A program made the position numbers and the translations under genes. Positions 1-9,600 of a stretch of 16,676 nucleotides of DNA are shown in pieces (positions within the stretch are counted from its first letter, which is position 1; the number at the start of each line of letters is the position of its first letter). Under the pieces are notes generated by a model that did not search any database, was not told the origin of the DNA, and was given only the letters and a program-made list of their open reading frames with translations. The stretch is from Cyclostephanos tholiformis (taxonomy: Eukaryota > Bacillariophyta > Thalassiosirophyceae > Thalassiosirales > Thalassiosiraceae): assembly GCA_036939975.1 (NCBI GenBank), contig JALLPB010001297.1:1-16676 (forward strand). The letters are read 5' to 3'.

Positions 1-191
1 CCAGGAAATGAGGGAAAAAAAGAGAAACGCACGAGAAAAAAAGGGTGAAATTAAACACATTCGTCCCCATTTTGGTGCCATAATAGTCAACCCCTTTCAT
101 ATTATTTTGGCGTTCGGCCCACCCCGCCCTACATCCCTTCAGCCCCTCACTCCCAGCTTTCACACCTCTCATTACTCTTCTTCCCGTCGCC
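1..191 (+). promoter_or_regulatory. Upstream region and leader of the helicase gene
   Basis: No gene is seen here. An A-rich start gives way at about 110-190 to a strongly C/T-rich stretch that runs up to the ATG, typical of a promoter plus short 5' leader. No TATA box is evident. Transcription start cannot be placed from sequence alone. Confidence 0.35.
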
Positions 192-2513
192 ATGTTTCAT
201 GTCGGAAGATTTGACCCAGCCGCTGAAGTTTGGAATGCTCGGAATATCAAAATCACTTCTGAGGCTAGCGGCAGAGAGAAGGACAGTGACGATAGGAAAG
301 AAAAGCTCAACGATGTATGCGTGGATTTTATCGAACCAAGTAAACATTCAAAAAACGCAAACGATGGTGATTCGACGTCATCAATCCTAAGATACAGTAA
401 CTCTGAGTCCTCGTCCATGCCATTGTCATCAGATGACAAACATGATGAGTCAACGACGCTCAGAGTGATCGCACCCTCTCAGCCCGTGTCAGCAGTTGCA
501 CGAAAACGATATAAGAAGCGGGGAGCCGATGATGACGAAGCCATCGACGACTTCGATGCAGATGTGATCGAGAGTGCGCATCCTTCTAATCAAGACAAAG
601 CGGGGTCAATATTAATCCCTCGCAGTGACACTAATGCAATTCGGAGAGCGTTGCGTCTCTCTCAATTACCTATAGCCGAAGTTGCGTCAAAAAAACACTG
701 GAATCTTCCAACTTTCTTGACACGAAATTTGAGAACAGATGCTTATGAAAAATTCTTCCCAATTCAATGTATGGTGATCCCTGATGTGATTGAGAGCGAA
801 CGGAATGCTCATTTACGAGAGGGACGGGACGTGTGCTGCCATGCCCCCACGGGGAGCGGGAAGACACTGGCGTTCGTGCTTCCGCTCCTCACCGCACTGC
901 ACAATGAAACGCAGGAAAAATCCGGCGCAAGGGGACTGCGTCGGCTGCGTGCCCTGATTGTCCTTCCAGGAAGAGACCTAGCGAAACAAGTTCACGATGT
1001 ATTCGTTCGATACGCCAAAGGCTCTAACATTAAGATCGGTTTGGCGGTGGGTGGAGGGAAGAAAAGGGCAGATTTGGTCAACGAAAGACGATCGCTAGTC
1101 GTCGAAACATACCACGAAGGCTATTCCGAAGTTCGAGATGAAGATGGCTCGTTCATACGAAGAAAAAAAGGTGGCCTATTAGAGTCATCTTCGGCACAGA
1201 TCCGATACAACTTTGATCCTCTCTCAATAAATGCTGCACTTGAGGTATATGATGGCACAATTAGAAATGACAACTGTCTACGAATGTGTCCAAGGATGGG
1301 CGGTCGAAGTGCAGTGGACATTCTTGTTTCAACACCAGGGCGTCTGATCGACCATTTAGATTCAACGCCTGGATTTACATTGCAGCACTTGAAATTTCTC
1401 GTCGTTGACGAAGCAGATCGTTTGGTGAATCAACCATACCAAAATTGGGTGGGCAGGGTCCTCGCGGCTGCAAACCCTTCGAGCAAGTGTGACGTATCTG
1501 AGTACGTCAAGTCGCCGCTCCAGGTTGCACCTGACGGAACGACTTTAATCGTCGATCCAATTACCCACCGCAGCGTGCCAATATACGGTGGCAACGACAA
1601 GGCGAACTCCGATGTAGGATTAGTCAGTGGCATGCTTGGACGCCCTGTTCCTCTACGAAAGATGCTTTTTTCGGCAACCTTGACTCAAGATCCTCAAAAA
1701 TTGGCAAGACTTGGTCTTATTAATCCGAAGCATTACGATGCTAATTTCCTAAAACGATCATTACACAATGTGGAGGGAAAAAATTTCGACGGCGACGCTA
1801 AAGCTGGGAGGTATTTCGTACCTAAGGGCCTTACAGAAAGTATGGTGGAGTGTTCAGCGGAACAAAAGCCTCTCGTGCTACTGGCTCTCTTGCTGGATAA
1901 AGAAAACAGCCCTGGAAGAAATGATGCAGAGAGTGTAAATCTTATCATCGTGTTTACTTCTAGTGTGGATTCAACTCATCGCCTTGCGCGGCTCCTTCAG
2001 CTGCTTTGGGGGGCAGGAGGGTATGGTCGGTCCTCTGAAGTTGCCGAATTCTCAAGCTCTATAGGCGCGAAGCAACGATCAGCAATATTGCGAAGATGCC
2101 GCAGTTCTGATTCAGAGGAGAAAATCTCCGTCCTCGTTTGCTCCGACGGAATGGCACGTGGTATGGATTTGCCCTCAGTCTCTCTTGTGATAAATTACGA
2201 TGTCCCAGCATTTGCTAAGACCTATGTCCACCGTTGCGGACGAACAGCGAGGGCTGGGCGGAGTGGAAAGGCTATCAGTGTGTTGAAAGGTGGTCAAGTC
2301 AGCCAGTTTAGGAAGATGAGGAATCTTATAGATGGAGGATCGGTACTGACGGAGAGTGTAAAAAAAGATCTGATCAAGGCCGTTCTTCCAGCTTACAAGG
2401 CTTGCGTCATGGCTCTCAAACGAGTGATAGATGCCGAGGGAAATGGTGATATTCTTTCATGGGATCCGCTAGATGAACGCTTTTTTTCAAAAACAGGTCG
2501 TTCTGAGGCGTAA
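192..2513 (+). CDS. DDX51: DEAD-box ATP-dependent RNA helicase, DDX51/Dbp6 type
   Basis: This is a 773-residue intronless helicase, expected to act in the nucleolus in 60S ribosomal subunit assembly, the known role of DDX51/Dbp6. All core motifs are visible: FFPIQ (Q-motif, 188-192), APTGSGKT (motif I, Walker A, 218-225), PGRDLA (Ia, 259-264, usually PTRELA), TPGR (Ib, 381-384), DEAD (II, 406-409), SAT (III, 494-496), IVFTS (IV, 586-590), ARGMD (V, 655-659) and HRCGRTAR (VI, 680-687). The stretch before motif I, with IP..IES then a charged insert, and the insert after DEAD containing QNWVGRVLAAA (417-427) recall DDX51/Dbp6 rather than other DEAD-box families. The first ~150 residues are acidic and serine-rich, with no domain seen; RKRYKKR (104-110) could be a nuclear signal. 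The start ATG at 192 follows a pyrimidine-rich leader and has the context gccATG. The gene converges on the next one with 68 bp between stops. Confidence 0.93.
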   Translation: MFHVGRFDPAAEVWNARNIKITSEASGREKDSDDRKEKLNDVCVDFIEPSKHSKNANDGDSTSSILRYSNSESSSMPLSSDDKHDESTTLRVIAPSQPVSAVARKRYKKRGADDDEAIDDFDADVIESAHPSNQDKAGSILIPRSDTNAIRRALRLSQLPIAEVASKKHWNLPTFLTRNLRTDAYEKFFPIQCMVIPDVIESERNAHLREGRDVCCHAPTGSGKTLAFVLPLLTALHNETQEKSGARGLRRLRALIVLPGRDLAKQVHDVFVRYAKGSNIKIGLAVGGGKKRADLVNERRSLVVETYHEGYSEVRDEDGSFIRRKKGGLLESSSAQIRYNFDPLSINAALEVYDGTIRNDNCLRMCPRMGGRSAVDILVSTPGRLIDHLDSTPGFTLQHLKFLVVDEADRLVNQPYQNWVGRVLAAANPSSKCDVSEYVKSPLQVAPDGTTLIVDPITHRSVPIYGGNDKANSDVGLVSGMLGRPVPLRKMLFSATLTQDPQKLARLGLINPKHYDANFLKRSLHNVEGKNFDGDAKAGRYFVPKGLTESMVECSAEQKPLVLLALLLDKENSPGRNDAESVNLIIVFTSSVDSTHRLARLLQLLWGAGGYGRSSEVAEFSSSIGAKQRSAILRRCRSSDSEEKISVLVCSDGMARGMDLPSVSLVINYDVPAFAKTYVHRCGRTARAGRSGKAISVLKGGQVSQFRKMRNLIDGGSVLTESVKKDLIKAVLPAYKACVMALKRVIDAEGNGDILSWDPLDERFFSKTGRSEA

Positions 2514-2581
2514 CTGCTCGATTTCCATTCAGGAGGTGTACAAGATGCGAACTAGGATCGTAGCAAAGAGAATATCACGCG

Positions 2582-5330
2582 TCAGTACAGTTTTGCTCTT
2601 CGCACGAAGGAACGGCGGCCACCGTCGCTCAGCAGCTTTGCCGCTGCGGCCTCCTTTTCAGAGACACCCTTTACCCGCACCGCAATCACATGAGCTATAA
2701 CGGCAACCATCTCCAAAAAAATTCCAAGAAACCAAAGAGCCCAATTTATCTGCGCAACGCCGCCGAACAGCGTCACACAAATATCTTTCCGAACTCCTTC
2801 GTATCTTCGTTCCACAAAGGACACATTCATGGTACACAGAAAATCCTCGACCTCAATCATTGCATCTCCAACAGATGTGGTTGTAAGGCCCACCAAATCA
2901 TCGGTTGCTCCTATGATTTTACTCTTGTATACACTCATCTGAGTGAAAAGTGTCGCATTGTCATACTGATGTCGAAAGGCTTGCGTTGGGCATGTATCGT
3001 CAAAATCATCGTTGGTATTTAACGGACACGAGAGTCCAAGATCGGCAATCATTGCCAGCTCCTTTTGCCGAATGATCACGAATTGTTTGTAGCCCTCCAC
3101 GATTCCTGCTTTCAGCGACTCGCAAGGATACGCACAGTTTGCTCCGTGATCACAGTCGGCGTATATATTCGACTCACAGACGGTCGGTGGAGTCGAAGAG
3201 TATTTCATGCAGCAACTTGTTGGGGCTGAGCACGCTCCCGCCTTGTTGTAAATGCGGCTCAAGTACGTTTCAGGGTCCTCAGCGAACCTTCGGTAAGGCG
3301 TTGGAAGTCCCATGTTGTTTCGGATTATATATGGGGTGACCATAATATCCCTCTTGAGCTCCCATGGTTTCGTTAATGTGTCTACTGTGTAGGTATCATT
3401 GAAGGGACATAGAATCTGGTTTGCTGCAGTGGCCTTGTTCATGGCGGACAGAGCAGTGAATGAAAGTTTCTCCACCATTAATTCGATATCAGACAAGGGT
3501 GTGGCTACGAAGACAAACTGTTCAGTGATATTAACTTTAGCGATTTCCCGTAGACCGTCGTCAAGTTTTTGTTGGAAGTTCATCCTTTCGGTGATGTTGC
3601 TGAGGTTCTCCGAAAACAAGGAAGTGTGAGAATATTCAGGAGAGTATGCACAATGATTTCATAAGTTCATCTCACAATGCTACAGCCAAATTCGTGTCAT
3701 TAAAGCATGCGTTCGCACCAGGCGAAACCCTATCTCCAACAATTGGCTCGAAGTCTCGAATGACAAGGGAGGAGGTTTGGCAAGCATCGTACAGAACAAA
3801 ACTTGCGCAGAGGAAGGCAGATGCCACAATTAAGCTCAGAGACCCTAACAGCGCGGAGAAGAAGCCGGTGGCTTTTATCACCAGTGATGAACATCTGCAC
3901 ACGCGCCTCTTCCAGATGATAATGCCGATAAACCCAATGGAAGCAACGAAAATCGAAACCACGAATAACATCATCACAGCAGCACGGCGAACATCTCGAA
4001 TCCCAAGTTCCTTTCCTTCATAATCGTTTATTATGCCTTGCCAGTTCGTGACCATCAATTCGAATGACTCGAGCTGATAAAGCGCATTACTAATACTACC
4101 CTTGATGCTATCAACTTGCTCAAAAAGATCAACTTTTAAGGTGTCAAGCATTCCTTGTACATTTTGTGTGATTGGAATGACCTTCTCTTCAAAGCCAACG
4201 CTCGCGGAATTAAATTGACGGATGGCATCGATTTCAGTTAGGCCTTCCGAATGCAGGTGAAGGTATCCGGCGAACGACTTAACAATATCCATGGCATCAT
4301 CCTTCACATGTTTTGTCCCGTCGAATATTGACTTCGCATCGATGGCGGCATCTTCGACTACAGTGTGCAAATTTTCCAGTGGAACTTTCGATCGACCTAA
4401 GAATACACTCAAATCCTCAGCAAGGCCATCAGCGTGGGTGAAAGTATTTGAGAGTGCGACGCTAATATCTTCATTGCCCACAAAGGCGAGGGACCCGGCA
4501 GCGATTATTCCCATCAATGTCAACAAGTATAAAAATACTGGAACGATAATGTGTTGACACATTTTGTAGCCATCCTTCTTGGGAATTGCCGAGCACAGGA
4601 AACATACCCTTCCAAGAGGGTCCCAGAGGCAGCAACATAAATACCTTCCAACAAAAAACACAACCCAAAACAAAAATAACAAGGAGGACACTACGCAACC
4701 AATCAGAGCGGGCTGACCAATCTCTCGGACGTAGCTAGCATTAGTTCCATAAAGAGCTGTAAAAGAGTAGAAGAGCAAATATCATTAGTACCGTCTTTTG
4801 TTCGGCACTAGTTCAGAGCATGCAAATTTCTAATCTATCGTACCTTGGGCAGCCTTTTCGTAGGCATCGATCTCAAATCGAGTCGTTCGATTCTGACCTT
4901 CGTGGACCGAATTCCAATAGCAGTTTGAGGCACGCTCGCAAAATCCACTAGGACATTCATAATCGGCTGCCTTGACGCAGGCACTATCCAACCAGTCCTT
5001 GGCTGCGTAAGGCGAATCCTCCTCCACGCAGCGCTCGCTTGCAATCTCTACATCACATAGAAACATGATGACGTTATCAAGTAGCTTTTGGTAGTACGAT
5101 TCTGGCTTTGACCTTATTCTCTCCACAAAGCTCCTTCCGTGGGCTCCTTGGGAATAGCCGTCGAAAAATCCCTCAGTTGGACTTTCGTCGTTTCCTGGAA
5201 CATTGAAATCGTCAACAGGGCATTCTAAAGCGAGCTCCCGTTCCTGCTGAGGATGACGATCGAGGTCCGCATTGCTGATTTCGAAACAAAGAAATAGGAC
5301 GAGCGGCAAAGATCGCACAAAGGACTTCAT
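2582..5330 (-). CDS. Five-transmembrane secreted-entry protein, prominin/tweety-like
   Basis: This is a three-exon gene (5330-4844, 4756-3676, 3599-2582) of 861 codons plus stop. The chosen start, the second in-frame ATG, gives a clear signal peptide: basic MKSFVR, hydrophobic LPLVLFLCF, cleavage-like SNA near residue 21. An ATG at 5405 would add 25 residues and bury it. Then follow a Cys-bearing luminal domain (22-177), TM1 (~179-200), a short Cys-rich cytosolic loop with CCC at 203-205, TM2 (~231-255), a loop without glycosylation sites (256-420), TM3 (~421-444), a short basic turn, TM4 (~458-484), a ~320-residue Cys-rich loop, TM5 (~806-830) and a basic tail. All eight N-x-S/T sequons I find (147, 168, 515, 524, 546, 590, 737, 781) fall in predicted outside segments. 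This layout and length match prominins (pentaspan, about 865 residues in human); tweety proteins share the fold but lack the large N-terminal domain. Family assignment rests on topology, so it is tentative; the gene model is firmer. Confidence 0.72.
3600..3675 (-). other. Intron 2 of the pentaspan gene
   Basis: 76-bp GT-AG intron in phase 2, with donor gtgaga and acceptor cctcag|C, creating a Phe codon (residue 523). A second in-frame solution exists 8 nt upstream at both ends (3608-3683, phase 0, donor gtagca, acceptor ggag). It also removes 76 bp and differs only by three residues (NLS in place of VAF). The first has the better splice consensus at both ends. Confidence 0.7.
4757..4843 (-). 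other. Intron 1 of the pentaspan gene
   Basis: 87-bp GT-AG intron in phase 1. The donor reads AAG|gtacga and the acceptor ttttacag|CTC. A textbook branch-point word, tactaat, lies at 4790-4784, about 28 nt from the acceptor. Splicing joins the signal-peptide exon to TM1 and creates an Ala codon (residue 163). Confidence 0.85.
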
Positions 5331-5645
5331 CGGGTGGCTCGACAAGTAGTTGATGCTAAAAAAAATTATCTGGGATGCTCTCGTCTTCAGAAGTCGGAAG
5401 TTCAAGAATATTGTACCGCGTAAAAAAAAACGTAGCCACTTTAAAAATACTATTTAGAATAATTATTGTACAATCAATAACCTCCATCATCCGGTCAATT
5501 CTTACTTCTAATGCCAGGGGTACAATCAGACCATCACTGAGAATTTAGGTGGTAGCCCACCTACTACATTCGTCTTGTGTGGATACTACACAATATTAAA
5601 CCATCGATTCACTGCTTGTCAGTCAGCATAATTTGGTCAAAACGA
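5331..5645. other. Intergenic region between pentaspan gene and small gene
   Basis: A/T-rich region holding the presumed promoter and 5' leader of the pentaspan gene and the 3' end of the small upstream gene, both on -. An open frame continues from 5330 up to an ATG at 5405, so part could be coding if that start is used. No RNA gene or mobile element is seen. Confidence 0.4.
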
Positions 5646-6080
5646 TCAGCAAAACTCTGATAGCTTGCTTTGGACCTTCTCAAGCTCTCGTTTTGATGCT
5701 GCCCTTGATTCCAGTAGCAATCTCCCATTTGATGCGTCTCCAAGAGGCTTCCTCTTACCCGCGAATACTTTCTTTTCATATGATGCTTCCTTCAACAGTT
5801 TGACCACTGAACCCAACCCTACGGTGCTTTTCTTAGCATAAGTCACGCCACTCTCCTCGTCCCAAGGATTCTTGTCGATACGCTCTCGCCATGTCAATGA
5901 GGACACATACGATGGAGGGGGTGGCATTTCGATACGCATCTGAATATGTCGACTTGAATTCTGGCTGCAAAACTTAGCTGAAATATTTTCGAGATCACTT
6001 CTCTCGTCGTGGTTCGTCATCGAGGCGATGTCATTACAAGTTTTATGCTTGGTTGGGGCAGCGATCTGCTTTGATTTCAT
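5646..6080 (-). CDS. Small hypothetical protein, 144 aa
   Basis: I do not recognise this protein. It is a single open frame from ATG at 6080 to TGA at 5646. It has no signal peptide or membrane segment. The sequence is basic and mostly low in predicted structure, with MPPPPSYV (residues 52-59), a Trp-containing stretch around 63-73 and a C-terminal helix-like, charged segment (about 120-142) that could form a short coiled coil. KRKPLGDASN (109-118) resembles the short R/K-x-x-L-x-D-x-(S/T)-N words seen in the tails of several mitotic regulators, but this is too short to assign function. It lies head-to-head with the ankyrin gene. A further 5' exon cannot be excluded, and the start context (T at -3) is weak. 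Length, lack of overlap with another gene and its position between genes argue that it is real. Confidence 0.5.
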   Translation of the reverse strand: MKSKQIAAPTKHKTCNDIASMTNHDERSDLENISAKFCSQNSSRHIQMRIEMPPPPSYVSSLTWRERIDKNPWDEESGVTYAKKSTVGLGSVVKLLKEASYEKKVFAGKRKPLGDASNGRLLLESRAASKRELEKVQSKLSEFC

Positions 6081-6239
6081 TATTTATTCGCTGGATTTGA
6101 TAGTGTATTGTCTTTTACATACGTACTAACCATATCATCATAATATCAAGACGCCGTTGATTTATTTTTGGCTCGAGCGAGGACAAAACTCTCTCTCCCG
6201 AGGTCTGAGAAAACCAAGTTGGATCACTTCGAGATTGTT

Positions 6240-6348
6240 CATACTACGTGTAACATATCAATTGACCTAACACTTTGCTAACACTTCCTGTAGACTACAG
6301 GAAGTGTTAGCAAAGTGTTAGGTCAATTGATATGTTACACGTAGTATG
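6240..6348. repeat. Near-perfect palindrome, 54-bp arms, 1-nt centre
   Basis: Bases 6240-6293 are the exact reverse complement of 6295-6348, with a single A at 6294 as spacer. Allowing one bulged T (6239), pairing continues for five more bases, 6234-6238 with 6349-6353. Inside each arm the nine-base word ctaacactt (or its complement) occurs twice with an 11-nt period. No target-site duplication is visible in the flanks, and no open frame is involved. It could be a foldback (MITE-like) element, a small-RNA hairpin precursor if transcribed, or a fold-back artefact of library preparation or assembly. Confidence 0.97.
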
Positions 6349-6370
6349 ACAATGCATGGAAGGTTTTATT

Positions 6371-6384
6371 GGTGGTGGTGGTGG
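6371..6384 (+). repeat. Short GGT microsatellite
   Basis: Four and two-thirds copies of GGT, just downstream of the palindrome in the same promoter gap. Likely a neutral simple repeat. Confidence 0.8.
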
Positions 6385-6678
6385 CATTCTTCTGGAAGTG
6401 TATTTCCCGTATCCTGAGAAAACGTCTCTACCTACCATATAACCTACTTTCCGAGCGCACAAAATATTTCCCCCCTATTTCCCCCCCAATCTTTGAAATG
6501 ACCTACGCACGTACTTCTGCACGAACAATTTTAGAAAATCGCCCTAACCAGATAAAGGCCGACCACACTGGTTTACTTTTCACATAATCCCTCGCTGCTT
6601 CAAATCAGAATCCCTCTTTTGCTTCAGTCGTCCCCCCTTTCCCTGTTCTTCTGGAATATAATAACCCAGAGTGATCAG

Positions 6679-9600
6679 ATGCTGAACGAATCCGCCGTCG
6701 CCACAACATCCGCACCCAAGGGTGATGCGGACGCGCAGGCGGAGCATCTCCAGGAAGAGCGATTCCTCCAACTATCCCAAGGTTGTCACGAGCAGAACTG
6801 GGCACAAGTTCATGCTATAGCTAAGCAGATCCTATTGGACAGACGCAAGCCGAAAGAAGATGCAAATGCAAGTAACTGGAGTAGCGATGAACTCGAGCAT
6901 TGGGATCGCGGCGGAACGACAGTGTTTTCGCGTAGTGCTGATGGAAATCAAACAAATGGGAGCTCAATTGACGCAGGAGAGGCGATAGATGTTGATTGTA
7001 AATATTACGATTCGAATGCTAATGACCAAGAAATCACCCCAACTGGCGATGGAGAATGTAGCAGTCAGATTGACGCAAAAAATAATCTCAATTGTCATCA
7101 GATCCCTCCCAAACCTCCCCACGCGTTGCACTCCGGCACGCCTCGCATGCTCTCCACTTGTCTCGGCACAGCTTCCCCTCTCGCGTGGACATGCCGCTAT
7201 TCTGCACCCTCGGCAACTGTTAAACTCGTCCTTGATCTTGATCCTTCATCAGTAAGACGATGCTTGCCGCAGCTCGGAACTCCATTACATGAATGTGTGG
7301 GGAGGCCGCGTCCGTTACGAAAAATGCCTTCCAAACGAGGAGCGTGGTGCGACATGATTGGGATTGGAAACAACAGCGGGGGGGCACCTGCCCCGACTAC
7401 AAAGAAGAAGAAGCAGATCCATATTCCCCCCATATTAACGGGTCTTAGAGAATGGCGTCGAACGGTCCGCACGTTGATTCGGGCGGATGAGTTGCTCATG
7501 AAGGAAGATGCAATTCCGTCAGGAGAACGCCACTGCTCCTCACGGGCCACTTTGGCACAAGATGCAGACGGAAATACCCCCCTACATTTCATTATCCGAG
7601 AAGCGGCTGCTCCTACATTCAGCTGGGGGAGATGGCAGCCTCACGAGATAGACGGAGACGATGATAATGACTTCGACGAAACCGAAAGCGAGGGTGACAT
7701 GGAAATGGGTGCCGAAACTGAACGAGGGAGCAACGACGATGACTCAGATGGAGACGATGATTCTGATACCACCATCGGGACCAATAGTCAAAGTCTGCGC
7801 CGCTGTGGGTATTGGGGGTCCAGATGTACGTTCTGGGATGGCATCCGATGGTGCATGGAGGCGCATTTGCGCAGGGTTGAGCGGCGGACGGCACGTCAAT
7901 CAAGATGGCAAAAGAAGATGAATGAATTTAATCGTGTCGACATTGATGGGGATCAAGGAGCTTCAGGGTGCGTGGCATCTGTTCGAATCAACAGTCCGAT
8001 ATTGTACAATAATGACCATGGCGACAAAGAAATGCTCGATTCCGAAAATGACGATATGAAAGCAGCTGCTCTATCATATTCTATAAAGCTTCCTGCCAAA
8101 CGAAAGAGTTCTAATTTACGCGATGAGATTGTCAAGTCACGCGGGAAGGCGACAGACCCAATAAAGAAAAATGTGGCGAACAGCGCCAGTGGACGCATCA
8201 AAAGGAAAGCTGCGCGGGTGAAGAAGTATTTCGATGAAGACGAATTTCAAGATTGCAAATATTTCTGTCCTCTTCTTGGAGTTGTTCGTGATTTGGTCAA
8301 TTCGTGTCCCGAGGCAGTGGGTGTTCCCGACCATCGCGAGTATTCAGAAACGCCATTGATTGTCGCTCTAAAATCTAGCATTTATGTAGTGATGGAACCT
8401 GACAACGAATTTCAGCTAGTTGAGCGGATGACAGGAGCCGATACTAACTTTCTTCAAAGCATGGGCGACGGTCTTGGGGGAAGGGCCGTTGGGGATGGAT
8501 TTGCTATCGCTAATGCACAACCATTCAACATATTTCAAGACGATGGGGTCGTCATGGCGGTCCTGCGGGGACACAGGCGTGGAGTGACGCAGAATATTAG
8601 GAGAACGTTTTCTGCTGGTCTTTCAACTTCAGCAAGTGATCTAAATTTGAATGCAACTTCTGACATTATCAATAGCAGAGACGAGAGAGTGGAGCCTGAG
8701 AATACACAGAAAAATGAAGTAGTGGGAGAGGACCAGTGTGGCGAAGATTACTCTAACTGTAGCACCATCTCAGATGATTCGACATTCGACGAGGAGGATG
8801 ACCCTCGCTATGACGCATTTGCTGATGAGGTGGTGATTTCGCTCGAACTAGAATCGCCAGGGGTACAACTAGGCATAACGCCACGCAGACGGCCAAGATA
8901 TGACTACCAAACGGCGCTGGAGTTTAGAATTTTCTGCCTTGTGCGGATCATGTTGGAATCCTACCCCAGAGCGGCATGCTTGATGATCAGTGACTACTCG
9001 CCGCTTCACTCTGCGGTATTTCATGGAAGGTGTCCAGATACAATTCGCCTTCTCCTTGATGCTGAAGCTAGATTTGGGTGTAATTATCACAAACCTCATG
9101 CATCTCAGGAGGTCCAAAGCGTTTCAGCCACCCCCGAAACATGTCCTACGTTGTCCGGGCCAGCGATGTTGTGCACAAATACACGTGGCGAGCTCCCCAT
9201 TCATTTCGCCTGTATGAGGAACGAATGTGCGCGGACAATACGTCTCTTGGCTGAGGCAGATCCGCGTTCGGCGCTAGTCAGAGATGCATCAGGCAAAACC
9301 CCGCTACGCTGGCTATGGATTCGTTTCGTAGACAGCCTACTCGATAGGTTTGGAGGGCGGGATACGCAAAAAGAAAATAATGGTGTCGATCTTGCCTTTC
9401 GTGAGCAGGAAGAGGGGCACACTTCTAACTTTCCTTCCCCCGGATCAAGTGTCTTAGGTGTAATATCTCAAGGTAGAACTCTGTCATTAAACGACGCATT
9501 CGATGGTCGGCCCTCCATTAGTATGAGTGCAAATATTGATTCGGAGACGATGTTTGTGTTCGATACAGAGTACTTACGAAGGATTCGACACGTAGATCGC

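Larger units (their letters stand above)
6081..6678. promoter_or_regulatory. Divergent intergenic region with large palindrome
   Basis: This gap separates two head-to-head genes and should contain both promoters. It holds a 109-bp palindrome (6240-6348), a short GGT repeat (6371-6384) and C-rich tracts near 6470-6490. An open frame extends upstream of the + strand gene as far as 6619 but has no ATG before 6679. No TATA box or RNA gene is evident. Confidence 0.45.

Noticed and set aside
5546..5563. Hairpin with 7-bp stem and 4-nt loop
   Set aside because: Too short to stand out from chance in a sequence of this length; no adjacent T-run or RNA gene features.
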